From NCBI RefSeq assembly GCF_900143215.1, contig NZ_FRDM01000011.1:88405-152404 (forward strand): DNA of 64,000 nucleotides. Direction: 5' to 3'. The position numbers were made by a program, and so were the translations under genes. The stretch is from Geodermatophilus obscurus (GTDB lineage: Bacteria; Actinomycetota; Actinomycetes; Mycobacteriales; Geodermatophilaceae). Below the pieces are notes generated by a model. That model was given only the letters and a program-made list of their open reading frames with translations, was not told the origin of the DNA and did no database searches. Of the stretch, positions 28,686 to 36,835 are shown one piece after another (within the stretch, counting starts at the first letter, position 1; each line of letters starts with the position of its first letter).

Positions 28686-29767
28686 AGGCCCTCGCGGAGC
28701 TTGGCCAGGGTCTGGCTGAGCAGCCGGGACACGTGCATCTGCGAGATGCCGATGTCCGCGGCGATCTGCGACTGGGTCATGTTGCCGAAGAACCGCAGGA
28801 TGAGGATGCGCCGTTCGCGGGCCGGGATGGTGGCCAGCAGCGGCTGCAACGACTCGCGGTACTCCACGCCCTCCAGGGCGGAGTCCTCCTCGCCGAGGGT
28901 GGCGGCGAGGGTGGGCGAGTCGTCCTCGCCCGAGAGCCGCTCGTCGAGGGAGCTGCTGCGGTAGGCATTGGCGACGGCGAGCCCCTCGAGCACCTCCGCG
29001 CGGGGGATGCCCAGGTGCTCGGCGAGCTCGGAGGGCGTCGGCGCACGGCCGTTCTTCTGCGCCAGCTCACCGACCGCCGCGTTCAGCGACAGGTGCAGCT
29101 CCTGCAGCCGCCTCGGCACCCGCACCGACCAGCCCTGGTCGCGGAAGTGCCGCTTGATCTCACCGGTGATCGTCGGGACGGCGAAGGAGAGGAACTCCAC
29201 CCCGCGGCTCGGGTCGAACCGGTCGATGGCCGCGATCAGGCCGAGGGTGCCGACCTGCAGCAGGTCGTCGAAGGGCTCGCCGCGGTTGCTGAAGCGGCGG
29301 GCGAAGTGCCGGACCAGCGGCAGGTGCTCCTCGACGAGGACCTCACGCAGCCGCTCACGGCGCGGGTCGTCCTTGTCCAGCGTGGCCAGCTCGGCGAACA
29401 GCGGCGCGGTGCGCTCGGCCCGCTTCCGGTTCTCCGACATCGGCGGGACGGCGGGCGAGCTGGTGCCGGTCGACCCGCTCCCGTCCTCGTCGACCGAGTC
29501 CTCGTCGGACGCGTCGGTGGCGTCGGCCTCGGGCTCGACGTCGTCGGTCGGGTCGTCGTCGGTCGGGTCGTCGTCGGCTGCGACGCGCCCGGGCGGTGCG
29601 TCGGCGTCCGGCATGGGGACGACCTCGCTGCGCGGGTCGGGCACCACGACGGGCAGCTCCTCGGACGCGACCTTCCCCTCCGTGCCCCGCGGGCCGGTCG
29701 GGTTCTCGTCGTCGCGCAGGGTGTCCTCCTCGACGGTCGTGGGCTCCGGGGCTACCGCCCCGGTCAC
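28673..29767 (-). CDS. SigF/SigB-type stress sigma factor with acidic N-terminal extension
   Basis: A 364-residue sigma-70-family factor of the SigB/SigF/SigG type. Region 2 holds LVRHFARRFSNRGEPFDDLLQVGTLGLI. Region 3 holds RVPRRLQELHLSLN. Region 4 ends with MTQSQIAADIGISQMHVSRLL. About 109 residues before MSENRKRAER are rich in Asp, Glu and Pro (with DDDPTDDDPTDD) and absent from classical 260-residue members. GTG 29767 overlaps the anti-sigma stop by 4 bp and is therefore preferred; ATG 29440 lacks a ribosome site. The factor should be held by the RsbW-like protein and freed under stress. Confidence 0.9.
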   Translation of the reverse strand: MTGAVAPEPTTVEEDTLRDDENPTGPRGTEGKVASEELPVVVPDPRSEVVPMPDADAPPGRVAADDDPTDDDPTDDVEPEADATDASDEDSVDEDGSGSTGTSSPAVPPMSENRKRAERTAPLFAELATLDKDDPRRERLREVLVEEHLPLVRHFARRFSNRGEPFDDLLQVGTLGLIAAIDRFDPSRGVEFLSFAVPTITGEIKRHFRDQGWSVRVPRRLQELHLSLNAAVGELAQKNGRAPTPSELAEHLGIPRAEVLEGLAVANAYRSSSLDERLSGEDDSPTLAATLGEEDSALEGVEYRESLQPLLATIPARERRILILRFFGNMTQSQIAADIGISQMHVSRLLSQTLAKLREGLLKD

Positions 29768-30261
29768 CGCACGACCGAGACGTTCTGGCCCGAGTCCCCG
29801 AGCAGCTTGTCCGGGTGCTGGCCCGGGAGGTACTTGTCCATGGAGATGACGGCGACCGGCGAGCTCCCGCCGTCGCCGGCCGGCACGGTGGCCTGGGTGC
29901 CGCGGCCGGCCTCGACCTTGTCCACCAGCGTGTGCAGCACCGCCCAGCCGAAGCCGTCGCGGGGGACGTCGGTGCCCTCGGCCGTGGGCACCCAGGCGTC
30001 GATGTGCAGGCCCTGGCGCGTGGTCTCGAAGACCACGGTCAGCCGGCGGTCGTCGGAGACGATCGCGGAGAGCGTCGCGCAGGCCTCGTCCACGGCCAGC
30101 CGGAGGTCCTCCACCGCGTCGAGGTCGTAGTCCATCCGCATCGCCAGGTCACCGGCCATGGCGCGCACGGCGGGCAGCTGCGTGGGGGTGGTGGGCACCC
30201 GCAGTTCCAGTCGTTCGGCGCGCCGCCCGTCCTGCGCGAGGGCACCCCTCAAGTCCACCAT
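29764..30261 (-). CDS. RsbW-like anti-sigma factor (GHKL ATPase)
   Basis: A 165-residue single-domain histidine-kinase-like ATPase. It starts with LELRVPTTPTQLPAVRAMAGDLAMRM, then the N-box helix LRLAVDEACATL, where threonine stands at the place of the usual asparagine, as I recall for several actinobacterial RsbW proteins. A weak glycine lid includes GFGWAVLHTLVD. It should bind the sigma factor made from the overlapping downstream gene, and release it when an unphosphorylated STAS antagonist binds instead. Partners are likely the STAS protein at 33563 and the phosphatase at 30495. Confidence 0.85.
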   Translation of the reverse strand: MVDLRGALAQDGRRAERLELRVPTTPTQLPAVRAMAGDLAMRMDYDLDAVEDLRLAVDEACATLSAIVSDDRRLTVVFETTRQGLHIDAWVPTAEGTDVPRDGFGWAVLHTLVDKVEAGRGTQATVPAGDGGSSPVAVISMDKYLPGQHPDKLLGDSGQNVSVVR

Positions 30262-30403
30262 CCGTCGTCCGCTCCTCTTCCTCGCATGGCGACCGCGTGC
30301 CCGGCGTCATGGGACCCGGGTTCCGCGCGGTTCGCACCCATCCTGCCCGACCGGCCGCGACGTCGTGCCCGGCCCGGTCGAGCGGTGCGCCTGAAGAGGA
30401 GGT

Positions 30404-30430
30404 CTACCCCGTCTCCCGCGCAGGTCAAAC
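30404..30430 (-). promoter_or_regulatory. Candidate SigB/SigF-type promoter
   Basis: On the minus strand GTTTGA (ending at 30430) is followed after 15 nt by GGGTAG (about 30404-30409). This fits the GTTTAA / GGGTAT pattern of SigB/SigF-dependent promoters. It lies about 140 bp before the anti-sigma gene and would give an autoregulated anti-sigma/sigma operon. Spacing is at the upper end, so this is a candidate only. Confidence 0.5.
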
Positions 30431-30494
30431 CCCAGGTCATACGCGCAGGAGGCGCGGTTGCAGCCCTCTGGGGGCTGCGGTTCGCTGGCCCGAG

Positions 30495-32351
30495 ATGAAC
30501 GCCAGCCAGGAGGGCCCGGGCTCCGGGGCCGCACCCGTGGACGACGCCGGCGGGGCCGCGCTCGTCGCGGCGTTGGAGGCCGCCTCCGCCGCGATCTGGT
30601 GCCTGGCCGGGACCGCCCTGGAGCCGGTCTGGGCCAACGCCCGTGCCCGTGCCCTCGGCGCGAACCCGCACGACCTGGCCACGGTCGCCGGCCGCCGCAT
30701 CACCGAGCTGGCCGGATCGGTCGCGCGCAGCGGCCGCGCCGAGACGGTGCGCGGCGAACCCGACGCCGCGGGCCGGGCCGCGAACGTCGTGCTGCAGCCG
30801 CTGGAGGTGCGAGGGCAGCCGGGCGTCCTCGTCGTCGTCGAGGCCGACCGGACCGACAGCGGGCACGCCGTGGCGGCCGTCGCGGAGGAGGACGTCGTCG
30901 ACCAGGTGCAGCACTCGCTGCTGCCCCCGGCCCTGCCGCTGCTGCCGGACGTGCGGCTGTCCGGCGGCTACCACCGCGCCAGCTCGGTGCACGCCGCGGG
31001 CGGCGACTGGTACGACGCGGTGCCGCTCGGCCGCGGCCGGCTGGCCCTGGTGGTCGGTGACGCCGTGGGTTCCGGCGTGCCCGCCGCCGGGGCGATGAGC
31101 CGGCTGCGCGGGGCGATGCGCTCGCTGGCCCTGCGCGACCCGTCACCGGCGGCGGTGGTCGCCGCACTGGACGCCTTCGCCGGTCAGATGGAGGACGTCG
31201 AGGGCGCCTCGGTGTTCTACGGGGTGCTCGAGGCCGCCACCGGACGGCTGACCTACGCCGCGGCCGGGCACCCCGCCCCGCTGCTCGTCCAGGCCGACGG
31301 CGGTGCCGAGTTCCTCCCGCTGGCGCCCCGCCCGCCGCTGGGCAGCCTGCCCGGGGTGCCGACCGCCGCGGCCACGGCGCAGCTGCCGCAGGGCGCCACC
31401 CTCGTGCTCTTCTCCGACGGCGCCGTCGCCACCGCCGCCTCGCTGTCGGCGGCGGGCCTCGACCGGCTGGCCCGGGTGTCCCGGGCCGCGCTCACCGCTC
31501 CGGGGGCCCTCGCCGGCGACGCGCCGGGTGAGCTGGCTGCAGCCATCGTCGAGGGCCTGACGGACGCCGCGGAGTGCCCCGACGACATCGCCGTGCTGGT
31601 CGCCCACCGCCGCGCCGAGGCGACCGAGCCCCTGGTGCTCGACCTGCCGGCCGTCCCGGCGGCGCTGCCGACGGTCCGCCGGAACCTGGGTGCCTGGTTG
31701 GCCGGGCTGGGTATGGGCGAGCAGGACCGGGTCGGCGTCATGGTCGCGGTGGGGGAGGCAGCCGCCAACGCGGCGGAGCACGCGTACCGCGGTGTCCAGC
31801 CGGGGCGGATGCAGGTGACCGCGGCGGTCGACGTCGACGGGCAGCTCACCGTCACCGTGCGCGACCAGGGCCGGTGGCGCCCGCCGGACCGCGACCCCGG
31901 TGACCGCGGCCGCGGTCTGCTGATCATGCGGCAGCTGGTCGACGGGGTGGTGCTGCAGGACGAGCACGGCACGACGGTCACCCTGAGCATGCGGCTGCGC
32001 CGCGGCCCCGAGGACGACGGAGACCGTCCCGGCGGCAGCAGCGCGGCCGACGTCGTCGTCGACCGGAGCGGTGAGCGCCCGGTGGTGCGGGCGACCGGCG
32101 CGGTGGACGTGCTCGGCGCCGAGCAGATGCGCATCCGGCTGCTGGAGGCGAGCCACGGCGGCACCAGCCGGGTCGAGCTGGACCTGGCCGCGGTCACCCT
32201 GTTCAGCAGCGCCGCGGTGCGCGTCGTCCTCGCGGTGGCACGGATCGCCGGCGAGGAGGGGTGGCGGCTGGTGGTGCACGCCGCCGAGGGCGGGGTCACC
32301 CGGCACGTCCTCGAGATCAGCGGGCTGGGCGGGCTGGTCGACCTGCGCTGA
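30495..32351 (+). CDS. PP2C-type phosphatase fused to HATPase and STAS domains
   Basis: A 618-residue multidomain stress regulator. Residues about 20-115 form a PAS-like sensor. A SpoIIE/PP2C phosphatase follows (about 130-370) with GGDWYDAVPL, VGDAVGSG, FSDGAV and the terminal DDIAVLV. Next is an RsbW-like HATPase (about 385-505; VGEAAANAAEHAY, RGRGLLIM) and a C-terminal STAS domain (about 515-618; VTLFSSAAVRVVL). One chain thus carries all three functions of a partner-switching cascade: dephosphorylating STAS proteins, phosphorylating them, and being a target. It is divergent from the anti-sigma/sigma operon, which it probably controls. Confidence 0.92.
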   Translation: MNASQEGPGSGAAPVDDAGGAALVAALEAASAAIWCLAGTALEPVWANARARALGANPHDLATVAGRRITELAGSVARSGRAETVRGEPDAAGRAANVVLQPLEVRGQPGVLVVVEADRTDSGHAVAAVAEEDVVDQVQHSLLPPALPLLPDVRLSGGYHRASSVHAAGGDWYDAVPLGRGRLALVVGDAVGSGVPAAGAMSRLRGAMRSLALRDPSPAAVVAALDAFAGQMEDVEGASVFYGVLEAATGRLTYAAAGHPAPLLVQADGGAEFLPLAPRPPLGSLPGVPTAAATAQLPQGATLVLFSDGAVATAASLSAAGLDRLARVSRAALTAPGALAGDAPGELAAAIVEGLTDAAECPDDIAVLVAHRRAEATEPLVLDLPAVPAALPTVRRNLGAWLAGLGMGEQDRVGVMVAVGEAAANAAEHAYRGVQPGRMQVTAAVDVDGQLTVTVRDQGRWRPPDRDPGDRGRGLLIMRQLVDGVVLQDEHGTTVTLSMRLRRGPEDDGDRPGGSSAADVVVDRSGERPVVRATGAVDVLGAEQMRIRLLEASHGGTSRVELDLAAVTLFSSAAVRVVLAVARIAGEEGWRLVVHAAEGGVTRHVLEISGLGGLVDLR

Positions 32352-32409
32352 CGGGCGAACCGCCGTCGTCCCGCGTTTGCGGAACGCCGGCGGTGCCCAT
32401 CCTGTGGGC

Positions 32410-33426
32410 GTGAGACTCCGCCGCAGTGACGTGCACGGCCCCGGATGGCGGCGCCGGCGTTCCGGCCGCGGCTTCGCGTACTACGACTCCGACGGCGCTC
32501 TCATCAAGGACGAGCGCCTCGACCGGCTCCGCTCCCTGGCCATCCCGCCGGCCTGGCAGGACGTCTGGATCTGCCCCTGGCCCAACGGCCACATCCAGGC
32601 CACCGGTGTGGACGCCGCGGGCCGCCGGCAGTACCGCTACCACGACCAGTGGCGGGCGCGGCGGGACGCCGAGAAGCACGAGCGGGTGCTGGAGATCGCC
32701 CACCAGCTGCCCGACGTGCGCGACGCCGTCGTCGAGGCGATCCGGGGCCGGGGGCTGACCCGGGACCGGGTGCTGGCCGCCGCGGTCCGGCTGCTGGACC
32801 TGGGCGCCTTCCGCGTCGGCAGCGAGCAGTACGCCGAGGACAACGGCACCTACGGGCTGGCCACGCTGCGCCGGGAGCACGTGCGGGTGCGCGGCGAGCG
32901 GGTGTTCTTCTCCTACACCGCCAAGGGTGGCCTCGAGCGGGAGCTGGAGCTCACCGACAAGCCGACCGCGGACGTCGTCCGGGAGCTGCTCAAGCGGCCC
33001 GAGGAGGGCGAGGAGCTGCTCGGCTACTGGGTGGAGGACCCGGACGGCAACCAGGTGTGGCACGACGTCACCAGCACGGAGGTGAACGCCTACCTCAAGG
33101 AGGTCAGCGACGCGGAGATCACGGCGAAGGACTTCCGCACCTGGAACGCGACCGTGCTGATGGCCGCGACGCTGGCCGCCACGCCGGAGCCGGGGACGAA
33201 GACGGCCCGCAAGCGGGTGCTCAAGGAGGCCTACGAGCGGGTGTCGGAGACGCTGGGCAACACGCCGGCGGTCTGCAAGGCCAGCTACGTCGACCCGCGG
33301 GTGGTCGACCGGTTCGAGAACGGGGACACCGTGGCGCACGCCCTGCACGAGGCGGCGGAGGCGCCGGACGACCGGACGGCCCAGCAGGTGCTCGAGCAGG
33401 CGGTCTGCCAGCTGCTCAGCGCCTGA
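32410..33426 (+). CDS. DNA topoisomerase IB (bacterial/poxvirus type)
   Basis: A 338-residue type IB topoisomerase that relaxes supercoils through a 3'-phosphotyrosine. The N-terminal domain has GFAYYDSDGALIKDERLDRLRSLAIPPAW. The catalytic domain holds RVGSEQYAEDNGTYGLATL, an active-site arginine/lysine region in SYTAKGG, the KDFRTWNATV motif and the nucleophile tyrosine in CKASYVDPRVV. Such enzymes are common in radiation- and desiccation-resistant bacteria. GTG 32410 is used; GTG 32404 is an equal alternative. No ribosome site is visible, so a leaderless mRNA is possible. Confidence 0.93.
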   Translation: MRLRRSDVHGPGWRRRRSGRGFAYYDSDGALIKDERLDRLRSLAIPPAWQDVWICPWPNGHIQATGVDAAGRRQYRYHDQWRARRDAEKHERVLEIAHQLPDVRDAVVEAIRGRGLTRDRVLAAAVRLLDLGAFRVGSEQYAEDNGTYGLATLRREHVRVRGERVFFSYTAKGGLERELELTDKPTADVVRELLKRPEEGEELLGYWVEDPDGNQVWHDVTSTEVNAYLKEVSDAEITAKDFRTWNATVLMAATLAATPEPGTKTARKRVLKEAYERVSETLGNTPAVCKASYVDPRVVDRFENGDTVAHALHEAAEAPDDRTAQQVLEQAVCQLLSA

Positions 33427-33462
33427 CGACGAGAGGCCCCGCCGGAGCGGGGCCTCTCGTCG
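33427..33462. terminator. Strong hairpin terminator
   Basis: A 16-bp perfect stem starts 1 nt after the topoisomerase stop: CGACGAGAGGCCCCGC at 33427-33442, loop CGGA, complement at 33447-33462. It lies between convergent genes. No T-run. Confidence 0.88.
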
Positions 33463-33488
33463 GGTGTGTCCCCTGAAGGTGGGGAGGA

Positions 33489-33538
33489 CCCCGTCCTCCC
33501 CACCCCTCGCACGCTCGGGGCGGCGCCCTGAACTGGGG
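33489..33538 (+). repeat. Dispersed hairpin element, copy 6
   Basis: Outer arms CCCCG (33489-33493) and TGGGG (33534-33538). Inner CCCC (33503-33506) and GGGG (33517-33520) flank the loop TCGCACGCTC (33507-33516). It follows the topoisomerase terminator and precedes the end of the STAS gene. Confidence 0.75.
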
Positions 33539-33562
33539 CCGGGTGGGGCAGGGGGTCCTGCG

Positions 33563-33961
33563 TCAGCGGGCGCTGCCGTCGACGATGGTGAACAGGTCGA
33601 TCAGGCCGGTGACCTCGAGCGGGCGGGTGACCGCGCGCGTGGTGGCGATGAGGCGGAGGTCGACGTCGCGGGAGCGGGCCGACTTCTGCGTCTCCACGAG
33701 GACCGCCAGGCCGGCGGAGCCCAGGAACTGGACGCCCGACAGGTCGATGACCAGGGCCTTGGGCTGCTGCTCGAGCTGCGTGTCCAGCGACGACCGGAGC
33801 ACCGGGGCGGTGAACGTGTCCACTTCGCCGACGACCGTCACCGTGACCGCGCCGTCCTCGCCGGTGGAGGTCGAGAGCGTGATCACGTCGTCGAAGGGTG
33901 CCTCCGTGCCCTCGGTCGACACGTCGGGCTGCCCCTCGGCAGGCAGGTCGGATGTGGTCAC
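33563..33961 (-). CDS. STAS-domain anti-sigma factor antagonist (RsbV-like)
   Basis: A 132-residue protein with a 35-residue flexible head and a STAS domain (TVTVVGEVDTFTAPVLRSSL, then VIDLSGVQFLGSAGLAVLVE). The serine in GSAG is the expected phosphorylation site of the RsbW-like kinase; dephosphorylation by the PP2C protein would let it capture the anti-sigma factor and free the sigma factor. GTG 33961 has a good GAGAGGAG. It is separated from its presumed partners only by the topoisomerase gene. Confidence 0.9.
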   Translation of the reverse strand: MTTSDLPAEGQPDVSTEGTEAPFDDVITLSTSTGEDGAVTVTVVGEVDTFTAPVLRSSLDTQLEQQPKALVIDLSGVQFLGSAGLAVLVETQKSARSRDVDLRLIATTRAVTRPLEVTGLIDLFTIVDGSAR

Positions 33962-34349
33962 GGGCTGAGCTCCTCTCAACGGCAGTAGCCGGCGGCACGA
34001 CCGCCCGGTCAATCTACCGCTGCGCGGCCTCCCGGATGTCATGGCCCCCGGACACGCACGTCTCGTTCGTGTCCGTGCCGGGCGGTTCCCCGGCACGACC
34101 GCGGCTGCCTGCTCAACCGCAACCCCAACGTAGACATCCGAGGTCGAACGTGCCAACCCGCCCTCGACGAGCGCCACCCACTCGTGACGCCGCGCCCCCG
34201 GAAGGAGGACGTACGGCGTCACGAGTCGTGCGGGTGGCCCTCTCGACCGGGACACGGCCCGCGCCGGGCCCGGTGACGTCCTGGAACGGCCGCCCTCCAG
34301 GGGCCCTCCGCCTGCGCCTGCGAGGCGTGGGGGGAAGGGCGGTCCTCCT
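33962..34349. other. 388-bp intergenic region, structured leader
   Basis: No gene seen. Upstream of the STAS gene are two adjacent inverted repeats: GGACACG/CGTGTCC near 34050-34074, and CGTGCCGGG/CCCGGCACG (34074-34082 with 34089-34097, loop CGGTTC). They would form hairpins in the STAS mRNA leader or serve as operators. The right third is hairpin element copy 7. Confidence 0.5.
34290..34342 (-). repeat. Dispersed hairpin element, copy 7
   Basis: Outer arms CCGCCCT (34290-34296) and AGGGCGG (34336-34342). Inner arms CGCCT (34309-34313) and AGGCG (34323-34327). The loop on the minus strand is TCGCAGGCGC. It sits directly behind the DUF5709 gene stop, on its coding strand. Confidence 0.78.
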
Positions 34350-34883
34350 TCAGTCCACGACGTGCATCGCGGACTCCTCCGGGCCCTCGCCGCCGACCAC
34401 CGGGTCGAGGCTGGCCTCGACGTCGTCGGCGGTGCGGTTGGTGCCGGAGTCGGTGTCCGGGGTGGTGTCGTAGTCCTGCTCGAGCTGGCCGAGGCCGCGG
34501 CCCGGGTCCTCGGCGGGGCGCACGTCCGGGACCTCGTCGGCGATCTCCTCCTCCAGGCGCCCGGACAGCGACCTGCCCTCGGACTGCTCGAAGGCGGTCG
34601 TGCCGAAGCCGACGGTCCGGTGGCCCTCCCGGTCGCCCGGCTCCGGGGCGAACTGCGGGTCCTCGGATCGCTGCATGGTCGGGAAGTCGTCCTGGGAGAC
34701 GTCCGGGACGCCGTTGTCCTCGGGGAAGACGTCCCGGGCGGTCTGGCCCTCGGGACCGGTGGCCCCGGTGTCGCCGCGGGCGTCGTCGCGGGTCCCGGTG
34801 AGGCCCCGCTCGTCGTCGGGGAACTCGGTGTCGTTGAGGGCGGAGTGGACGGCTCCGCGGTCGGTCTGGTCCGGCTCGGTCAT
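34350..34883 (-). CDS. DUF5709-type acidic protein
   Basis: A 177-residue, strongly acidic, probably disordered protein. The motif FGTTAFEQSEGRSLSGRLEEEIADEVPDV is the signature of the actinobacterial DUF5709 family (GTTAxEQxxGExLxxRLxxExPDV). The remainder is rich in Asp, Glu, Gly and Thr without fold signals. The function of the family is unknown. ATG 34883 has GGCAACC and GGAGGC just upstream. The gene stands alone, divergent from the DUF1360 gene and close to the stress module, so a stress role is possible but unproven. Confidence 0.78.
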   Translation of the reverse strand: MTEPDQTDRGAVHSALNDTEFPDDERGLTGTRDDARGDTGATGPEGQTARDVFPEDNGVPDVSQDDFPTMQRSEDPQFAPEPGDREGHRTVGFGTTAFEQSEGRSLSGRLEEEIADEVPDVRPAEDPGRGLGQLEQDYDTTPDTDSGTNRTADDVEASLDPVVGGEGPEESAMHVVD

Positions 34884-35071
34884 GGGGTTGCCTCCGTTCT
34901 GCGTGCGTCCGCCGTGCGCACGCTCGTCCATCCCGTGGACGGGGGGCCGGTCGGTCGACCGGCGTCGTGATCTCGACCTACCCGCCGGACCCCGCCCCAT
35001 GCGTGACCGGCGGGCGGACGCGGCCCCGGCTCGCCGCATGCACCCCCCGGGCGCGGGGTAGCGCGAGTGCC

Positions 35072-35644
35072 ATGGCCCTCACAGACGACCTCCAGCGGAT
35101 CGGGGCTCCGGTTCGCCGCTGGGCCCGCCACCAGAAGCGTGAGTACTCGAACGGAGAGCCGCGCCCACTGGCAGGCGACCTCGGGGCCATGGGCGTCTAC
35201 CTGGGCCTGGTGTCGGCCGGCGCGGCCGCCGTCCGCGCCTCGGGACGGGAGTTGCCCGACCGCATCCCGCCGGGCGACGCGGCGCTGCTGGCGGTGGCCA
35301 CCTTCCGGCTGGCCCGGCGGATCGCCAAGGACCCGGTCACCAGCCCGCTGCGGGCCCCGTTCACCAGCTTCCAGGGCCCGTCGGGTCACGCGGAGGTCGC
35401 CGAGGAGGTCCGCGAGCACGGCGGCGTCAAGCACGCCGTCGGGGAGCTGCTCACCTGTCCGTTCTGCCTGGCGCAGTGGGTGGCGACCGGACTGGTCTTC
35501 GGCTACGTGACCACGCCGAAGGCCACGCGTCTGGTGGCGCTCACCATGACCCTGGTCGCCGGTGCCGACGTCCTGCAGTTCGTCTACGACTCGATCCAGA
35601 ACGGCGCGCTCGCGCCCGAGGGCGAGGAGGCCGGCGTGCAGTGA
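35072..35644 (+). CDS. DUF1360 membrane protein
   Basis: A 190-residue protein with a soluble N-terminal part, one membrane stretch near 45-62 and two near 145-175. The DUF1360 hallmark is KHAVGELLTCPFCLAQWVATGL, with a CPFC pair. ATTFRLARRI-like VATFRLARRIAKDPVTSPLRAPF precedes it. The B. subtilis homologue is spore- and stress-related; no activity is known. ATG 35072 begins MALTDDL. Downstream by 131 bp is the Ku gene. Confidence 0.82.
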   Translation: MALTDDLQRIGAPVRRWARHQKREYSNGEPRPLAGDLGAMGVYLGLVSAGAAAVRASGRELPDRIPPGDAALLAVATFRLARRIAKDPVTSPLRAPFTSFQGPSGHAEVAEEVREHGGVKHAVGELLTCPFCLAQWVATGLVFGYVTTPKATRLVALTMTLVAGADVLQFVYDSIQNGALAPEGEEAGVQ

Positions 35645-35775
35645 CTCCTCCGTCCGGAGGAGGTGGCGCCGCTCGACCTGCCGGAGGGGCGGCAGCGGTC
35701 CTATCCTGGTGATCTTGACCGCTCCGGCCTTCCCCGCCCGCGGTCCACGGACGGGTCTCTGGACGGGAGCACGGC

Positions 35776-36834
35776 ATGCGGTCGATCTGGCGCGGGGCGG
35801 TGTCCTTCGGCCTGGTCAGCATCGGCGTGAAGCTGTACACGGCCACCGAGGACCACGACATCCGGTTCAACCAGGTGCACGCCACCGACGGCGGGCGCAT
35901 CAAGTACCGGCGGGTGTGCTCGATCGACGGTGCGGAGGTCGAGTACGCCGAGATCGCCAAGGGCTACGAACTGCCCGACGGCCAGCTCGTGGTGCTCACC
36001 GACGAGGACTTCGAGGAGCTGCCGCTGGCCAGCCGGCGGGAGATCGAGGTCCTGCAGTTCGTCGACCAGGACGAGATCGACCCGATCCAGTACGAGAAGA
36101 CGTACTACCTGGAGCCCGACCCCTCGGCGACCCGCCCGTACGTGCTGCTGCGCGACGCGCTGGAGAACGCCGGCCGGGTCGCCATCACCAAGATCGCCAT
36201 CCGGTCGCGGGAGTCGCTGGCCGCGTTGCGCGTGAAGGACGGCGTGATGGTGCTGCACACCATGCGCTGGCCCGACGAGATCCGCCGTCCCGACTTCGCC
36301 TTCCTCGACGAGGACGTCGCCGTCCGGCCGCAGGAGCTGCAGATGGCCGAGGCGCTGATCGGGTCGATGACCGGTGAGTTCGACCCCACCGAGTTCACCG
36401 ACGACTACCGCGAGGCGATGGCCGAGCTGCTCGAGGCCAAGCAGAGCGGCGGCGAGGTGCAGCCGCTGCCGGAGACCGCCGAGTCCGGCGCGGCCGTCGT
36501 CGACCTGATGAGTGCGCTGCGGCGCAGCGTGGAGGCCGCCCGCGGCGGCGCCGCCGCCGAGGAGGCCCCGGGGAAGCCGGCACCGGCGAAGAGGGCGCTG
36601 GCGAAGGAGGCGACGGCGAAGGAGGCGACAGCGGCGCGGAAGGCCACGCGGGGCGCCGACGAGGACGCCGCGCCGGCCCGCCGCACGACGGCGCGGAAGG
36701 CCACCGCGGCGAAGCGGACCAGCGCGGCCGAGAAGACGACGGCCAGGAAGGCGACCGCTGCGAGGAAGGCGGCCGCGACCGTGGAGGCCACCGCCGAGAA
36801 GGCGCCGGCCAAGCGGGCCCGCCGCACCGCCTGA
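35776..36834 (+). CDS. ku: Ku protein (non-homologous end joining)
   Basis: A 352-residue bacterial Ku, longer than the usual 270-300. The core begins MRSIWRGAVSFGLVSIGVKLY and contains KGYELPDGQLVVLTDEDF and MVLHTMRWPDEIR. The homodimer ring threads onto DNA ends and recruits LigD. About 90 C-terminal residues are Lys/Ala-rich with repeated KEAT, ARKAT and AAKR units like an H1 histone tail, known in actinobacterial Ku proteins to bind DNA and help bridging. The next gene (ligase) starts 1 nt after the stop, so Ku and ligase are made together. Confidence 0.95.
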   Translation: MRSIWRGAVSFGLVSIGVKLYTATEDHDIRFNQVHATDGGRIKYRRVCSIDGAEVEYAEIAKGYELPDGQLVVLTDEDFEELPLASRREIEVLQFVDQDEIDPIQYEKTYYLEPDPSATRPYVLLRDALENAGRVAITKIAIRSRESLAALRVKDGVMVLHTMRWPDEIRRPDFAFLDEDVAVRPQELQMAEALIGSMTGEFDPTEFTDDYREAMAELLEAKQSGGEVQPLPETAESGAAVVDLMSALRRSVEAARGGAAAEEAPGKPAPAKRALAKEATAKEATAARKATRGADEDAAPARRTTARKATAAKRTSAAEKTTARKATAARKAAATVEATAEKAPAKRARRTA

Positions 36835-36835
36835 G

